Of a stretch of DNA of 64,000 bases, positions 23,114-34,204 are shown one piece after another (position 1 is the first letter of the stretch; every line of letters starts with the position of its first letter). Location of the stretch: assembly GCF_011386835.1 (NCBI RefSeq), contig NC_088792.1:224653894-224717893 (forward strand), in the 5' to 3' direction. A program made the position numbers and the translations under genes. This DNA comes from Chrysemys picta bellii (lineage: Eukaryota > Chordata > Testudines > Emydidae). Under the pieces are notes generated by a model, which saw only the letters and a list, made by a program, of their open reading frames with translations, was not told the DNA's origin and did not search any database.

Positions 23114-23478
23114 TGTAGACGAGCTCTTCGTTGCTTGTGGTACAAATTTGCTGGAGACCACTCTTTCACACACCAGTGCCCCTTTATTTCCCTGTCTTTT
23201 CCCACCACCACATATATACAGCTATATACAGTTCAATATCAGTCAGGTAGCCCCTTGGGGAACAGCTTGCTCTCACTTTCCTGTTCCCCACCTCCTACTT
23301 CCTTCCTGCTAGCTTTATAGGCCTTCCTCTCAACATGCTCACAGGTGATTGCTCTCAGGCTCCTTTAATGAGCCTCACCCTGCCAGTTCCAGTCAGTTCC
23401 CCATTATGGGAGCTATACTAGCAGGTTCTGAGCTAACAGGGGCTGGTTCAGTGCCTCTTAGGCCAGCACCCTGTTACA
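23114..23478 (-). mobile_element. Solo LTR of an LTR retrotransposon/endogenous retrovirus (365 bp)
   Basis: The segment begins TG and ends CA on both readings (minus strand TGTAACA ... GTCTACA) and is flanked by an exact 5-bp duplication, ACCAC, at 23109-23113 and 23479-23483. On the minus strand it has a TATA-like GCCTATAAAGC (about 23320-23310) and then a GAAATAAAGG polyadenylation signal (near 23190), in U3-R-U5 order. No internal gag/pol sequence is present, so the provirus collapsed by LTR recombination. A 5-bp duplication fits gypsy-type elements or class II/III ERVs; which one cannot be told from an LTR alone. Confidence 0.85.
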
Positions 23479-23483
23479 ACCAC

Positions 23484-25800
23484 TAATGGAGTTTAGAAGT
23501 GCTAGTGCAAACTGGTAAGTGATAAAATTTTACCTCTAATCAACTGCAGCAGACCATGCATGCACCTGTACAAAAATGGCAATTACCTCATGCTGCTAAA
23601 TGAAGAGAGTCAGTAATGAGCTGGCACCGATGGCTCTTGCTACTAAATCAAAATGCTGAACCCAGAGTGGAAGTATTCCAAAAACTTTGCATGAGCTCAG
23701 AAGAAAATTACTGTGAGATGATGTTTAGAGTGTGCTGGATTGCTGACAACTTGTTTGTCTGTACAAGTGATTAAATTCAGAACATGCTTTCAGTAATGAA
23801 CATACTGACAGGTAAGAAATAACAAAGAGTAATGGGATTTTCTGATTTTCACTTCTATTTTTCCCCAGCAGGGGATGAGATGGCTTGGGAGGAGTACCAA
23901 TGGGTTATGCAGCATTTCTCCCATTTGGTTACTGGTTGAAATCCAATTTAGGTTGGTTTCTTACAGCTATTCATTCACCCTTGTTAAATGCGTTAGAATT
24001 CCCAATCTCGTTCTGTGCAGCCAGATGTCAAAGGCACCATCACAACTGGCACACTCATTGGCCATTTCACGGAGGTGTGGATAATGGACTTGTCATTGTG
24101 GAATGGGTTCTCCCTGTCAGAGTGGAGGTGCATAGGCAGGCTGAGTGGAGAATTTTTCACTGTTACTATCTGTGGTACACCCATTCTGTAGGTAAATAAT
24201 GGCAGAGGGGTCACCAGAGCATTCATTCAGTGCCCTTAGCCATCACTACCTTTACTTAAAAATATTAAACTAAACAATATATTTATGACAAATGAATAAC
24301 TGAAACAAAAAAGCAAATATTGCAAACTGATGGATAGAAGATTTGTTTCTCCTCCATGTCAAATCCTCTCAGCTACTCTGAAAAGTAAACTTGATGTATC
24401 TTGTTTGTTGTCGATGATGAAGGGTGATATCAAAGAGAATGTACTCCTTTCACGAGGGAAGGAATATAGGTAACTAAAGAGAATACAGCTGAAGAGTAGC
24501 TATGTGACTCCTATTTTGTACACAATTACTGCTGACCTCAATGACAATTTAAGTCAGAATGTAAATAAAGTGAAAGTTATGACAACAGTTCAAACCACCA
24601 CCAACACAACTGAAGAGATTAATCCCAAATAAGCAATCTTTAAGTAATGCTAAGGTTTAGACAAGTCTACTGAAAGTAAATAGTTTAACAAGGAATATCT
24701 AATGAAAATAATGTACATACAATGGCATCAAAATGAAGTGTACTTAATAGGGTTAAGTTTTACATAAGGAGAGAAGTCACTCATCAAGATTCATCTATTT
24801 GTTTTATCTCAATTGTCAAATCACAATCCTGTTTCTGCCCTGCTCTAATATCATTTTAATAACGCAAAAGAGAATTGTGCTGTTTAACATTTAAAAGCAA
24901 ACTTTTCTAAACTGTAACACTTAATTTGTGATTATTAAACTAGTATAAAAGCAGGATGAAAACCAATTAGTCTGTTACATTGTTCTGCCAGTCTTTAGGT
25001 GCCACAAGAATGCCGTTTAAGGAGTAAAGATCCTCAGAACTGCTAATTTTAATTAAAAGTCTTCATTTCTACTTTTCAGTGCATTAAACAGTGAGACTGA
25101 ATTGAGAAACCAGAGAGAAAAAGTGAATAGTAACTCTTCCAATTAAACATCGCCTGCTCAACCAACATTTCCAGCATCTTATTGGCTATGTCCACCTTTT
25201 CCCCATGAGAAGTAGGAAAAATACAGCATTAGCTCTGAGGATTGTTTTAGAATGACTTACCACAATGCATCTTGTTGTCACTGGAAATTTGAGGTCAAAC
25301 CAGTCTCTGATTTCCCCCCCAAATTTTTTACAGGTGTTAACTGAAATAGTTTGTTTCTTTTTAATATTCAGTTTCACTCAAACGTCCATAAAAAAAAATC
25401 ATATCGCGCTTCAATTCATTGATACTAAAGTTCCTGATGTTTTGCCATTTAGTTATATTTGCAGCAAAGTAAATCAGATAACACCTGTCAGAACAACAAA
25501 TAGACTGTAAGGTACAAATTATTTAGTGTTCTAGTTTGTTGGTCTAATGAAGGGCACCATGTGATCCCTTGGGCCTCATCACATTTTCTTTAAGGGCTAA
25601 CATGGCTAAAACATTTTTGCACCATTGTTTCAGATGAAGCACTACTAAAATTGTCTCTGTAGGCTATTTCGACCACTCTTAGGTCATTGCTCTGAAACAG
25701 CATAGGACTATGATTGCTTGCATTAATTTGGATGGAAGAACACCAAGTCCAGAGACTAATTCTCAGCTACATTATGTGACTTTTATTTTAAATCATCTTA
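23484..25800. other. Intergenic, nothing recognised
   Basis: AT-rich sequence without convincing open frames or repeat signatures by eye. Confidence 0.5.
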
Positions 25801-25802
25801 TT

Positions 25803-27175
25803 TTCAATAGATTCATAGCTTTTAAGGCAAGAAGGCACTATTAGATCTAGTCTACTCTCTCATATATCACAGGCCATTATATTTCACCCAGTTATCCCTG
25901 TATTGAGCGCAATAATTGTGCTTGGCTAAACCTCATCTTCCAGACAGGCCCATGCTTGATTTGAAGACATTAAGAGATGAAGAATCCACCACTTCCCTTG
26001 GTAGCTTGTTCCAGTGGTTAATCACCCTCACTGTTAAAAATTTGTGCCTAATTTCTAATATGAATTTATCTGTCTTCGGCTTCCAACTAGTGGTTCTTGT
26101 TATGCCTTTCTCTGCTAGATTAAAGAGCCCTTTAGTACCCTATATTTTCTCTCCATGAAGGTACTTATACAAATATCTAGCCATTTCTCCGTCTTCTGTT
26201 TGATAAGCTAAACAAATTGATCTATTAAAGTTTCTCACACCCCACTCTGCAAATTGCTTTTGTGGCTCTTTTCTGCCCCCTTTTCAATTTTTCCAGCATC
26301 CTTTCTAAAATGTGGACATCAGAACCGGAGGCAGTATTCTAGTATCCCTGTCACCAATCTCCCTACTCCTACTCAGTTCTTCCCTGTTTATACATCCAAG
26401 GCTCAGAGTAGGCCTTTTTGGCACAGCATAGCACTGGGAGCTCATGTGGAGGTGCTTGCCCACCATGATGTCTTAATCCTTTTCAGAGTCACTGTTTTCC
26501 AGGATACAGTGCCCCATTCTGTAGGTATGGCCTACATTCTTTGTTTCTAGATGTATAACCTTGCATTTGATTGTTTTAGAATGCATTTTTAATGGGTTTA
26601 GTTTACCAAGCAATCCAGATCACTCTGCATGACTAACTTGTTAATATTTACCACTTCACCACTCTCTCTGTCATCCACACACAATTTGATCAGTGGTGAT
26701 GTTATATTTACTTCCAGATCATTGATAAAATGATTGAATAGCATTGAGCCTAGTATCTATCCCTGTGGAGTTCCCTGTAAACACCTCCATTCAATGATGA
26801 TTCTCTAACTACTTTTTGAGATCTGTCAGTTAGCCAGTTCTTCATGTATTTAATGTGTGGTTTATTGATGTTGCATAGTGATGATTTTTTTAAAATCAGA
26901 ATGTTGTGCGGTACTAAGTCAAATGCCTCACCAAAGTCTAAGTATAGGACATCTACTCATTTACCTTTATCGACCAAACTTGTTATCTTATCAAAGAATG
27001 AGATCAAGTTTGTTTGCAAAGAGACTTATTTTCTATAAAACCATGTTGACTAGTATTGATTATTTCCCCCATCGTTTAATTCTTTATTATTTGAATCCTT
27101 GTATCAGCTTTTCCATTATTTTGCCCAGGATTGATGTCAGGCTAACTTGCCTATAATTACAGTGGCTCATGCTAG
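25803..27175 (-). mobile_element. CR1/L3-type LINE, 5'-truncated, degraded
   Basis: The 3' end is at 25803 (minus-strand ...AAGCTATGAATC) and the copy reads back through the C-terminal ORF2 region and RT to 27175. At 27087-27175 the minus strand encodes NYRQVSLTSILGKIMEKLI, matching the CR1 YRPVSL(T/S)S..GKIMEK motif. Many stops and frameshifts. Plus-strand open frames over this span (e.g. 26254-26550) are antisense shadows. Confidence 0.88.
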
Positions 27176-27179
27176 GAGA

Positions 27180-29160
27180 ACTAAAACCCTTACAGCTGTT
27201 AAAAATAAGAAACTCCAAGACAGCTGTTTTTCCAAACAAAATACTCCTAATTTTTAAACGTGTTTCTCTATAGTGCCTATGAAAGCCAATTATGCTTATG
27301 AACCAACAGGCAGCACCATTCCTTTCAAAAAGACAAACAAACAAGCAATGCTATTTTTTTAAATTAACAGCACAGAAAAGTATCACTACAGAAAAAAGCC
27401 AAGGTGGAGTAACCCAAGGTCAGATGAAGGAGACAGCCCACAGGTTTAGAAGGTTGGATCAAATAAAGGCAAGAGGGCATGGCTCACCTGAATTTTCAAA
27501 AACAAAAGGAGAAAAGGCTTCCCTTCTTTGCGTATCTGCACAACATGCCTTAGGTGCGCACATAACCAGGATTCATCACCAATTGGTCTGCTGGTTAGAT
27601 CATTAGCTTACCTGGCTTGGGCCCGGTACTGATGGGTAGTGCGACGTGAACGGTGATCCATGCTCCACAAGGCTTTCCCTAGCCTGTTGATTGGTTCAAA
27701 CGACACTCCAAAATTCTAAAAGCCACATGCTGATACCCTAATTCACAATGAGTAATACTTTACTCTGTACTCTGCAAGCAGTCCCATTGATTTCCAATGG
27801 GATTGCTCATGTAGTAAGGTATTACTCAACATGATTCAGAGTATAAAAATCTGGTCCAAAGAAAGTGACTCACACCACTTTCCCTTTGTATAAGTGCAGA
27901 TACTTTTCTACGCAACTAGAATGAGGTGATCCCAGACATTTCCTTCCTCCACCCTCCCAAATAGCTCAATTTCATGATAAGCCCTGTATTGAGGACAGAT
28001 AGCTGATAACAATCTGATCAGAAGGGGGATTATAAAGCCCTTTCTTGGCAGCTGTGATCTCATTTAATCTTATTAGACAATTCACAAATTAAAAGTAGTC
28101 TAGCGGAGTTTTGTAGGTCAATTATTAAGAATAATTTCCCTTCCTAGTACTGAGTTAGAAAAAAAATGTTTAGGAAAAAATGTAGAAGCCTCTAAAATAC
28201 CTAATTTCCGTGGGAAAAAAAGATATGCTGTGAACTCTACTGATTCGACGATTATTGCTGACCAGTAACATGTTACATCTAGAGTCCAGTACTCTCTTTA
28301 GACGCTCCATTTACAGAGAGGGGCTAATATTATGTAAAGGCTTTGATGAGGGGCCTCAAAAGGACTGCTATATACAGATTATTCAAGTATGGGGCGGCCT
28401 GAGAATACAAGGCATTTGTAGAGTTTCAATTCTTGGTTTTTCACTTGTCTGCTGCTTAGTTTGCAAGAGTTTATTCTCTATTCAACTCAAAATTTCAAAA
28501 ATAACCTCTGATTATGGGTGTTTCAATTGTTGTGTGCCCACCTGTACAAGCCTTTGGCCTGATTTTCATGAGTGCTGAGGACCCACAATTCAGACTGAAG
28601 CCAATGGGTCTTCTGGGAGCTCAGTACACCAATGAAAGTAGGAAATTTTGGCCCTCAGGGCCATAAGTGCTTTCAGTCTCAATACAAACCTCCTTTTTTT
28701 GTCAAGGATAGCTGTATGCCCGGACTGAGGGCAGTCAATTGCCTTATTTATGCAAGGACGTAGAGTTAATGATTCAAACACTTAACATATGTTTGTGATT
28801 AGACTTTTGCTTGTTGGCAAAGGATAGATTCGTTCTCCATATATAAATTGAGGCTGGTGACTAGCATCTGCTTTGAATTAGGCTGCCTTCATTGTATATT
28901 GCTTTCTATTGCTAAATAAATGCTGTTTCAAGTTCTGTTTGTAGGAATCTAAAATGACGTTGAGTAAATGGGGATATTATTGGTTTGTGAGCTTTACAAG
29001 GCGTATTGTGGAGCAGGGAGGAGATATGCCCAGTGGGCCAGAATCAGTGTAATTTATACCTCCCTGCACCATCCTCGCCTTCTGTGCCTCAGTGGGCTGT
29101 CATCGTGATGAAGGAGTTGCTACTGCCACTCTCTCTGGGGATTTTCCTTTGGGGAGGAAC
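27180..29160. other. Intergenic, faint ancient repeats
   Basis: No gene. Segments near 27740-27860 ('cccattgatttccaatggga') and 28550-28670 ('gcctgattttcatgagtgctga') look like very old amniote repeat relics. Confidence 0.45.
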
Positions 29161-29276
29161 TAGGGTTCCTCCTGATTTTATAGTGACAGTCTCGATTTTG
29201 CGGGCTTTTTCTTATATAAGCACCTATTACCCCCCACCCCGTCCCGATTTTTTACACTTGTTATCTGGTCACCCTA
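29161..29276. mobile_element. hAT-like MITE (116 bp), TAGGGT..ACCCTA family
   Basis: Ends TAGGGTTCCTCC and TGGTCACCCTA are inverted, and an exact 8-bp duplication, ggaggaac, flanks the copy (29153-29160 and 29277-29284). The interior keeps 'cctattaccccccacccc' and 'gtcccgattttttacac', shared with the 33089 copy. Confidence 0.9.
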
Positions 29277-30136
29277 GGAGGAACAGCTTTAGTTTTCAGC
29301 CAGCAGTTACATAGCTACCGTGCTGCTGGCAGAGATGCTGGCTCAGTGCATCCCTTATCTGTGCAAGACATGACCCTTTCCTAGTCAACATGAGTCAATT
29401 TTTAGGCTGCACCGGCCCCCCATATAAGTTTCCAACTCCCAGCACAAGGGAAGCATCAGCTACTTTCTATCACCCTAAGCTCCTCACACTGGAACACTCC
29501 CTATCTCGGAAGTCCTGAACTTCCAAACTCAGGCTGAATCTGACCCACTGTTTTGTGATTGAAAGTGATGGTATAGAATCTAGTCAGATTGGCACATTTT
29601 TTCCCCTCCAGACCACGTGTGGAAATACATCATATCACAATTAACTGTATTCCTGATTTTCACTTCTATGGCAGTAGGACAGGTTGTTGATGAAATACCC
29701 CCCGGGAGATTTAAGCATAGGTATTAGTGCACAGTTTTCTTGTCAGGAGCCTCACATGCAAGATGGAAATATGGTAAACCTTTCTAGTTTCTGTTTAGCT
29801 TCTGTTTTTATATAGCCCTGAGATATCACAATGATAGGTGCTGAGAGATAGGCACTAATCTGGATTTTTTGATTCCACCAATTGTATTAAGGAGAAAATT
29901 CCTTGCCAGTAGATGTTGAGGAACAAAACAAATTACAGAAAATATTTTATGGGTGGAACTTAAAAATGAAAGGAACTTATTATTTAAAATGTATCAGATC
30001 TTAAATGAGAGCAGATCTGTGCATACTGGCATGTAGCTATAGAAAATTTATTTTGATGCAGCGTGATCAATTCATATGATCATTTCTCTAAATGTTTCTG
30101 TATATTCTCTATTTATCTATATATGTTTCTCTATAT

Positions 30137-30790
30137 CAGGGTAGGCAACCTATGGCATGCGTACCAAAGGTGGCACGCAAACTGATTTTCAGTGGCACTC
30201 ACACTGCCCAGGTCCTGGCCACCGGTCTGTGGGGCTCTGCATTTTAATTTAATTTTAAATGAAGCTTCTTAAACATTTTAAAAACCTTATTTACTTTACC
30301 TACAACAATAGTTTAGTTATATATTATAGACTTGTAGAAAGGGACCGTCGTAAAACATTAAAATGTATTACTGGCACGCGAAATCTTAAATTAGAGTGAA
30401 TAAATCAGGGGTCGGCAACGTTTGGCACGCGGCTCGCCAGGGTAAGCACCCTGGCGGGCCGGGCCAGTTTTATTTACCTGCTGACGCAGCAGATTCGGCC
30501 GATGGCGGCCCCCACTGGCCGCAGTTCACCGTCCCGGGCCAATGGGGGCGGTGAGAAGCAGCGCGGGTGAGCGATGTGCTGGTTGCGGCTTCTCGCCGCC
30601 CGCATTGGTCCGGGACGGCGAACTGCGGCCAGTGGGGGCCGCGATCGGCCGAATCTGCTGCATCAGCAGGTAAATAAAACTGGCCCGGCCCGCCAGTGTG
30701 CTTACCCTGGCGAGCCCCGTGCTGAACGTTGCTGACCCCTGGAATAAATGAAGACTCGGCACACCACTTCTGAAAGGTTGCTGAACCCTG
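30137..30790. mobile_element. hAT-like MITE (outer element of a nested pair)
   Basis: Left end CAGGGTAGGCAACCTATGGC; right end, reversed, CAGGGTTCAGCAACCTTTC. The interior includes 'ggtggcacgcaaactgattt', and the element is interrupted by a second MITE at 30406-30741. Without that insert it would be about 310 bp. No clean 8-bp flanking duplication found. Confidence 0.8.
30406..30741. mobile_element. hAT-like MITE (336 bp) nested in another; near-palindromic
   Basis: Ends CAGGGGTCGGCAACG and CGTTGCTGACCCCTG are inverted, with an exact 8-bp duplication gaataaat at 30398-30405 and 30742-30749, which lies inside the outer MITE. Nearly the whole element folds on itself, e.g. 'ccactggccgcagttc' pairs with 'gaactgcggccagtgg'. 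It is GC-rich, in contrast to its surroundings. Confidence 0.93.
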
Positions 30791-31434
30791 GCTATGTAAA
30801 TGTTTCTCTATATTATTGCTGCAACATCTATTTAAAATTCAGGTCTGCTCCTGCTCTCCTTGAAGTCAATGGCAAAACTCCTATGATCACCCAAAGTGCA
30901 TTAAAAGTCCAAACCTTCTCAGTCAGTCCAGCTTTGCCAACTGATATTTTGTACAATTGATATGAGATTGTTAATACTATAATGTTATAGGAGCTTATTT
31001 TTGGTACTAATTTGATCCAATTTTATTAATTCCCAGTTTTGAGAAATTTAAGTAGGAGTTTACAATATTTTAAAATAAATTTCCCCCTTTGAAATCAACC
31101 AAAAATTGTTATTTTTTCTGGTTATGAGTTTTATACCAGGTTGGTTTTAAAGCCAAAATGAACATCGAAAGTTGAGCCTCTTTGATATCTGTGAAGCAAC
31201 AGCTTTTCTAAGAGATAAAAGCCTATTTTTTTCTTTATAAAACTTTTGCATCCTTACTAGAGATGAGCAAATCTTTTTAAGAAAATAGTTTATTTACTCA
31301 AAAAATGTAGTTTGGGTTGACCTGTAACTCTTAACGAACTTCTATCGAGTTCATCAAATAATTTAGACCAAACCAAAACATGGAATTGTTTCGGACATGT
31401 TGAAATGAAATAGTTTGACATTTTGGTTTTTTTG

Positions 31435-32132
31435 GGCTAGAGTCACCAAACAGCTAAAAGAGGAGGGTGAAGTACCCTCCTTATAACTTCTAGCCCAGTG
31501 ATTCTAGCGCTCAGCTAGGATATGAGAGACCCAGGTTAAATCCCACCCCCTCTGACTAATGTGGAGAAGGGATCTGAACTTGGATCTAGCCACAGGGCCA
31601 TGGGCATAGGTCTTTCTTAATCTCTCCTGTTGAAGTTGTTCAACTTTTTATAAGTAATTAACTAGTCATTGGAGCAGGGATCTGAACTCAGGTCTCCCAT
31701 ACCCCAGATGAGAGCCTTAACTACCAGGTTATCCAGCCATTTTTACTCTCTTGTCCTGGCTCAATGATTATTCATTGTCATTATGAATAATTATGAATTG
31801 CCGCTATGAATGACAATGAGTAGTCTTTATGAAAGGGAAAGAAAGCAAGAATTTGAACCTGGGTCTCCCACATTCCAGGAGAGCGCCCTAATCACTGAAA
31901 TGGGTTACCTAGGGAGGTGGTAGAATCTCCTTCCTTAGAGGATTTCAAGGTCAGGCTTGACAAAGCCCTGGCTGGGATGATTTAGTTGGGAATTGGTCCT
32001 GCTTTGAGCAGAAGTTGGACTAGATGACCTCCTGAGGTCCCTACCAACCCTGATATTCTATGATTCTATGACTGGCCTAAAAGTTATAGAGAGGGCTCGT
32101 CCTCCCCTCCTACCCATGTTTTGTGAATCTAG
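31435..32132. mobile_element. Inner inverted-repeat element with tRNA-like blocks
   Basis: Left end GGGCTAGAGTCACCAAAC and right end, reversed, GACTAGATTCACAAAAC are inverted, each followed by an 'aggagg' tract. Between them are three tRNA-like segments: 31495-31545 forward ('gacccaggttaaatccc'), and 31677-31735 and 31850-31900 reversed (reverse complement 'gggagacccaggttcaaat'). Confidence 0.65.
31896..32075 (+). mobile_element. CR1 LINE 3'-end fragment inside the composite element
   Basis: Runs from 'gggttacctagggaggtgg' through 'gttggactagatgacctcc' to the terminal 'attctatgattctatgac'. This is the chicken-type CR1 3' end, a different subfamily from the TTATGTTC-tailed copy at 7740. Confidence 0.9.
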
Positions 32133-33088
32133 TCTTCCTTTGTTTTTATTAAAATGACCCAAACCCAAGTGAAACATTTTGAGCTGGGTGGAATGAAATG
32201 TTTCGCTTGACCTGACTCAATGTTCTCTCACTTTTCAACTAGCTGAAAATTTTTAAAAAATGTAGTTTTCAGCGCAATCCAAAACATTTTTTAAAAAGTT
32301 TTTTTTTCAGAATTACCACCGAACCAAAACATCCATTATTCACCCAGCTCTAGTCATTAATATAACTGGAATAAGTGACTTGCAGCTGGCCTCCAAGTGC
32401 CAAGACAGAATAAGAAATAAAACAATTGATAAGAGACTTTACAATATCTGGGCCCAGTCTTGGAGTCTTTATTCAGGGAAGACACGCACCAGCATCAAAG
32501 AGTTTTGCCTTAGATCTGGAGGGCAGTAACTGGGCATTAAAAGTGAAATCCTAATCCCCACTTCAGCCCCTTTACACCAGTGAAGAGGCTCTACAGGTCC
32601 CAGTTCTGGCCAAAGGAGAATTCCCCTGGCACAGTGCCTGCAGAAGAAAACCACAAGTCTGCCTTCCCAGGACCCCATCGCAAGCTCAGGATTAGGAGGC
32701 AGGGCTGTAGCACTGTGGAGATTCCAGGCAGCACTGCTGACCGCAGAGCAGCCAGGGATGCTGCAGTAATTTATACAGGTGTCTAGGACTGTAAGTTACA
32801 CAGGGCCAGCCAGAGCAGGACTGAAGCAGGATGGCTCAGAGGTGGGTTAAAGTCACCTTAGTTCCATTCCTTTCCATTGGGGCTGCACTTCCAAAAAGTG
32901 AAACACAGGCTATTACCCACAATATTTAATTTCAGGCACCTACATTTGCAAATTTGGATCATGTGAATAGTAGATTACATTCTGGGAATATCAACCTTGA
33001 TTATGATGACCATTAACAGTAAGTTGCTGTGAATGGTTTTATCCTCAATTGTTTTACCCCTTCAAAGGAGTATCAGAGTAGGCACAGA

Positions 33089-33209
33089 TAGGGTGACCAG
33101 ATGTCCCTATTTTATAGGGACAATCCTGATATTTGGGGCTTTGTCTTATAGGTGCCTATTACCCCTCACCCCCATCCCGATTTTTCACACTTGCTATCTG
33201 GTCGCCCTA
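33089..33209. mobile_element. hAT-like MITE (121 bp), TAGGGTGACC family
   Basis: Ends TAGGGTGACCAGATG and ATCTGGTCGCCCTA are inverted, and an exact 8-bp duplication GGCACAGA lies at 33081-33088 and 33210-33217. The interior 'cctattacccctcaccccc' is shared with the 29161 copy. Confidence 0.92.
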
Positions 33210-33409
33210 GGCACAGAGCATGTTCCAAATTTCCAAAGATGACTGCATGGGTGCCCACAGAATATAACATGTTGCTTGATAGTGTAAGTAGCATGAACGT
33301 GTAGAATTTCTGCCTCCTCATTTCATAAAAGACACGGACTAACCTGAGCCAAGTGTTATCGCTACACAGTGATAACAATGAAGAGGTGTATATATAATAC
33401 TGGCAGGGA

Positions 33410-33660
33410 AACAGCAAAGTTAAAAAGAGGGGGAAAAGAAAATGGAAGGGATGTAGAAAGACATCAGTAGAAAAAACTAAAGAAAAAAGAAAGAGGATGA
33501 GGAAATTGAAGCAACAGAGAAAGAGAGAAATGCAATAGCAGAGAAAATGAAGCAAAAAAAGTCCAGAAGCAGAAAAAGAGAGAGAAAATGGCATAAAAGG
33601 AAGGGCAGGATGAAAGAGAAAAAAACAAAGCTACAGATTCCTAGAAGGCAAGGGGTATGG
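33410..33660. repeat. Purine-rich low-complexity tract
   Basis: About 250 bp of nearly pure A/G on the plus strand (runs such as 'aaagaaaaaagaaagagg'). The 142-residue minus-strand frame here is Phe/Leu-rich because of this bias and is not a gene. Confidence 0.75.
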
Positions 33661-34204
33661 TACTTTTAGAGGGTAAGTCTTCCAGAGCAGGGATTGTCTC
33701 TTGTCTATATTTGTACAGAATCTGGAACAAAGGCTAGCTGAGGTCTTTGGGGACTATCATAAATATAAATGTTTACTATTACTATATCACCACCTGCCAG
33801 ACAGTCTGGGAGTGGTACTTGGAAATCCAAAATAGAAGGAGTAACAGACTTTGCCTTTCGCTGTAGGCTCATCCCTATAGCTGGGAGAGAATTCCCTGGA
33901 AGTGGTCTTCTTAGGCAGGAGAGCAAAAGGGGATGATTTGGATTTGAGTGGAGGACAGTGGGATCTGAAATGATCAGGACACTGACCTTATCCTGAGCCC
34001 CCAAAATAAGGAATGTTATGAAAGCCATGAAAATGAAGATCAGACGCTTTCTGGGGTTTCTTACCTTGTCTTGGGCGTTTTGATGGCATAAGTGGTTTCT
34101 AAATGTTACTGCTAAGTCTACTAGTAACATTTTTATTTTGCCATGAGCCTTGATACATTAAATTCTTGTAGTACACTCAAAACCTCTTTCCTTGAATGTC
34201 TCTC

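Larger units (their letters stand above)
31257..32353. mobile_element. Composite inverted-repeat element (outer MITE)
   Basis: Ends CTAGAGATGAGCAAAT and, reversed, CTAGAGCTGGGTGAAT are inverted, followed by long A/T-rich arms with 'aaccaaaacat' motifs on both sides. A second pair of inverted sequences lies inside (31435-32132). The total length includes a CR1 3' end inserted at 31896-32075. Confidence 0.7.

Noticed and set aside
26254..26550. 98-codon plus-strand frame
   Set aside because: It is antisense to a CR1 element, as are similar frames at 57941-58426 and 58477-58797.
33166..33594. 142-codon Phe/Leu-rich minus-strand frame resembling membrane segments
   Set aside because: It is the translation of a purine-rich low-complexity tract and a MITE end.
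33705..34130. 141-codon minus-strand frame
   Set aside because: No recognisable domain, no conserved-looking motif and no splice context; I cannot separate it from chance.
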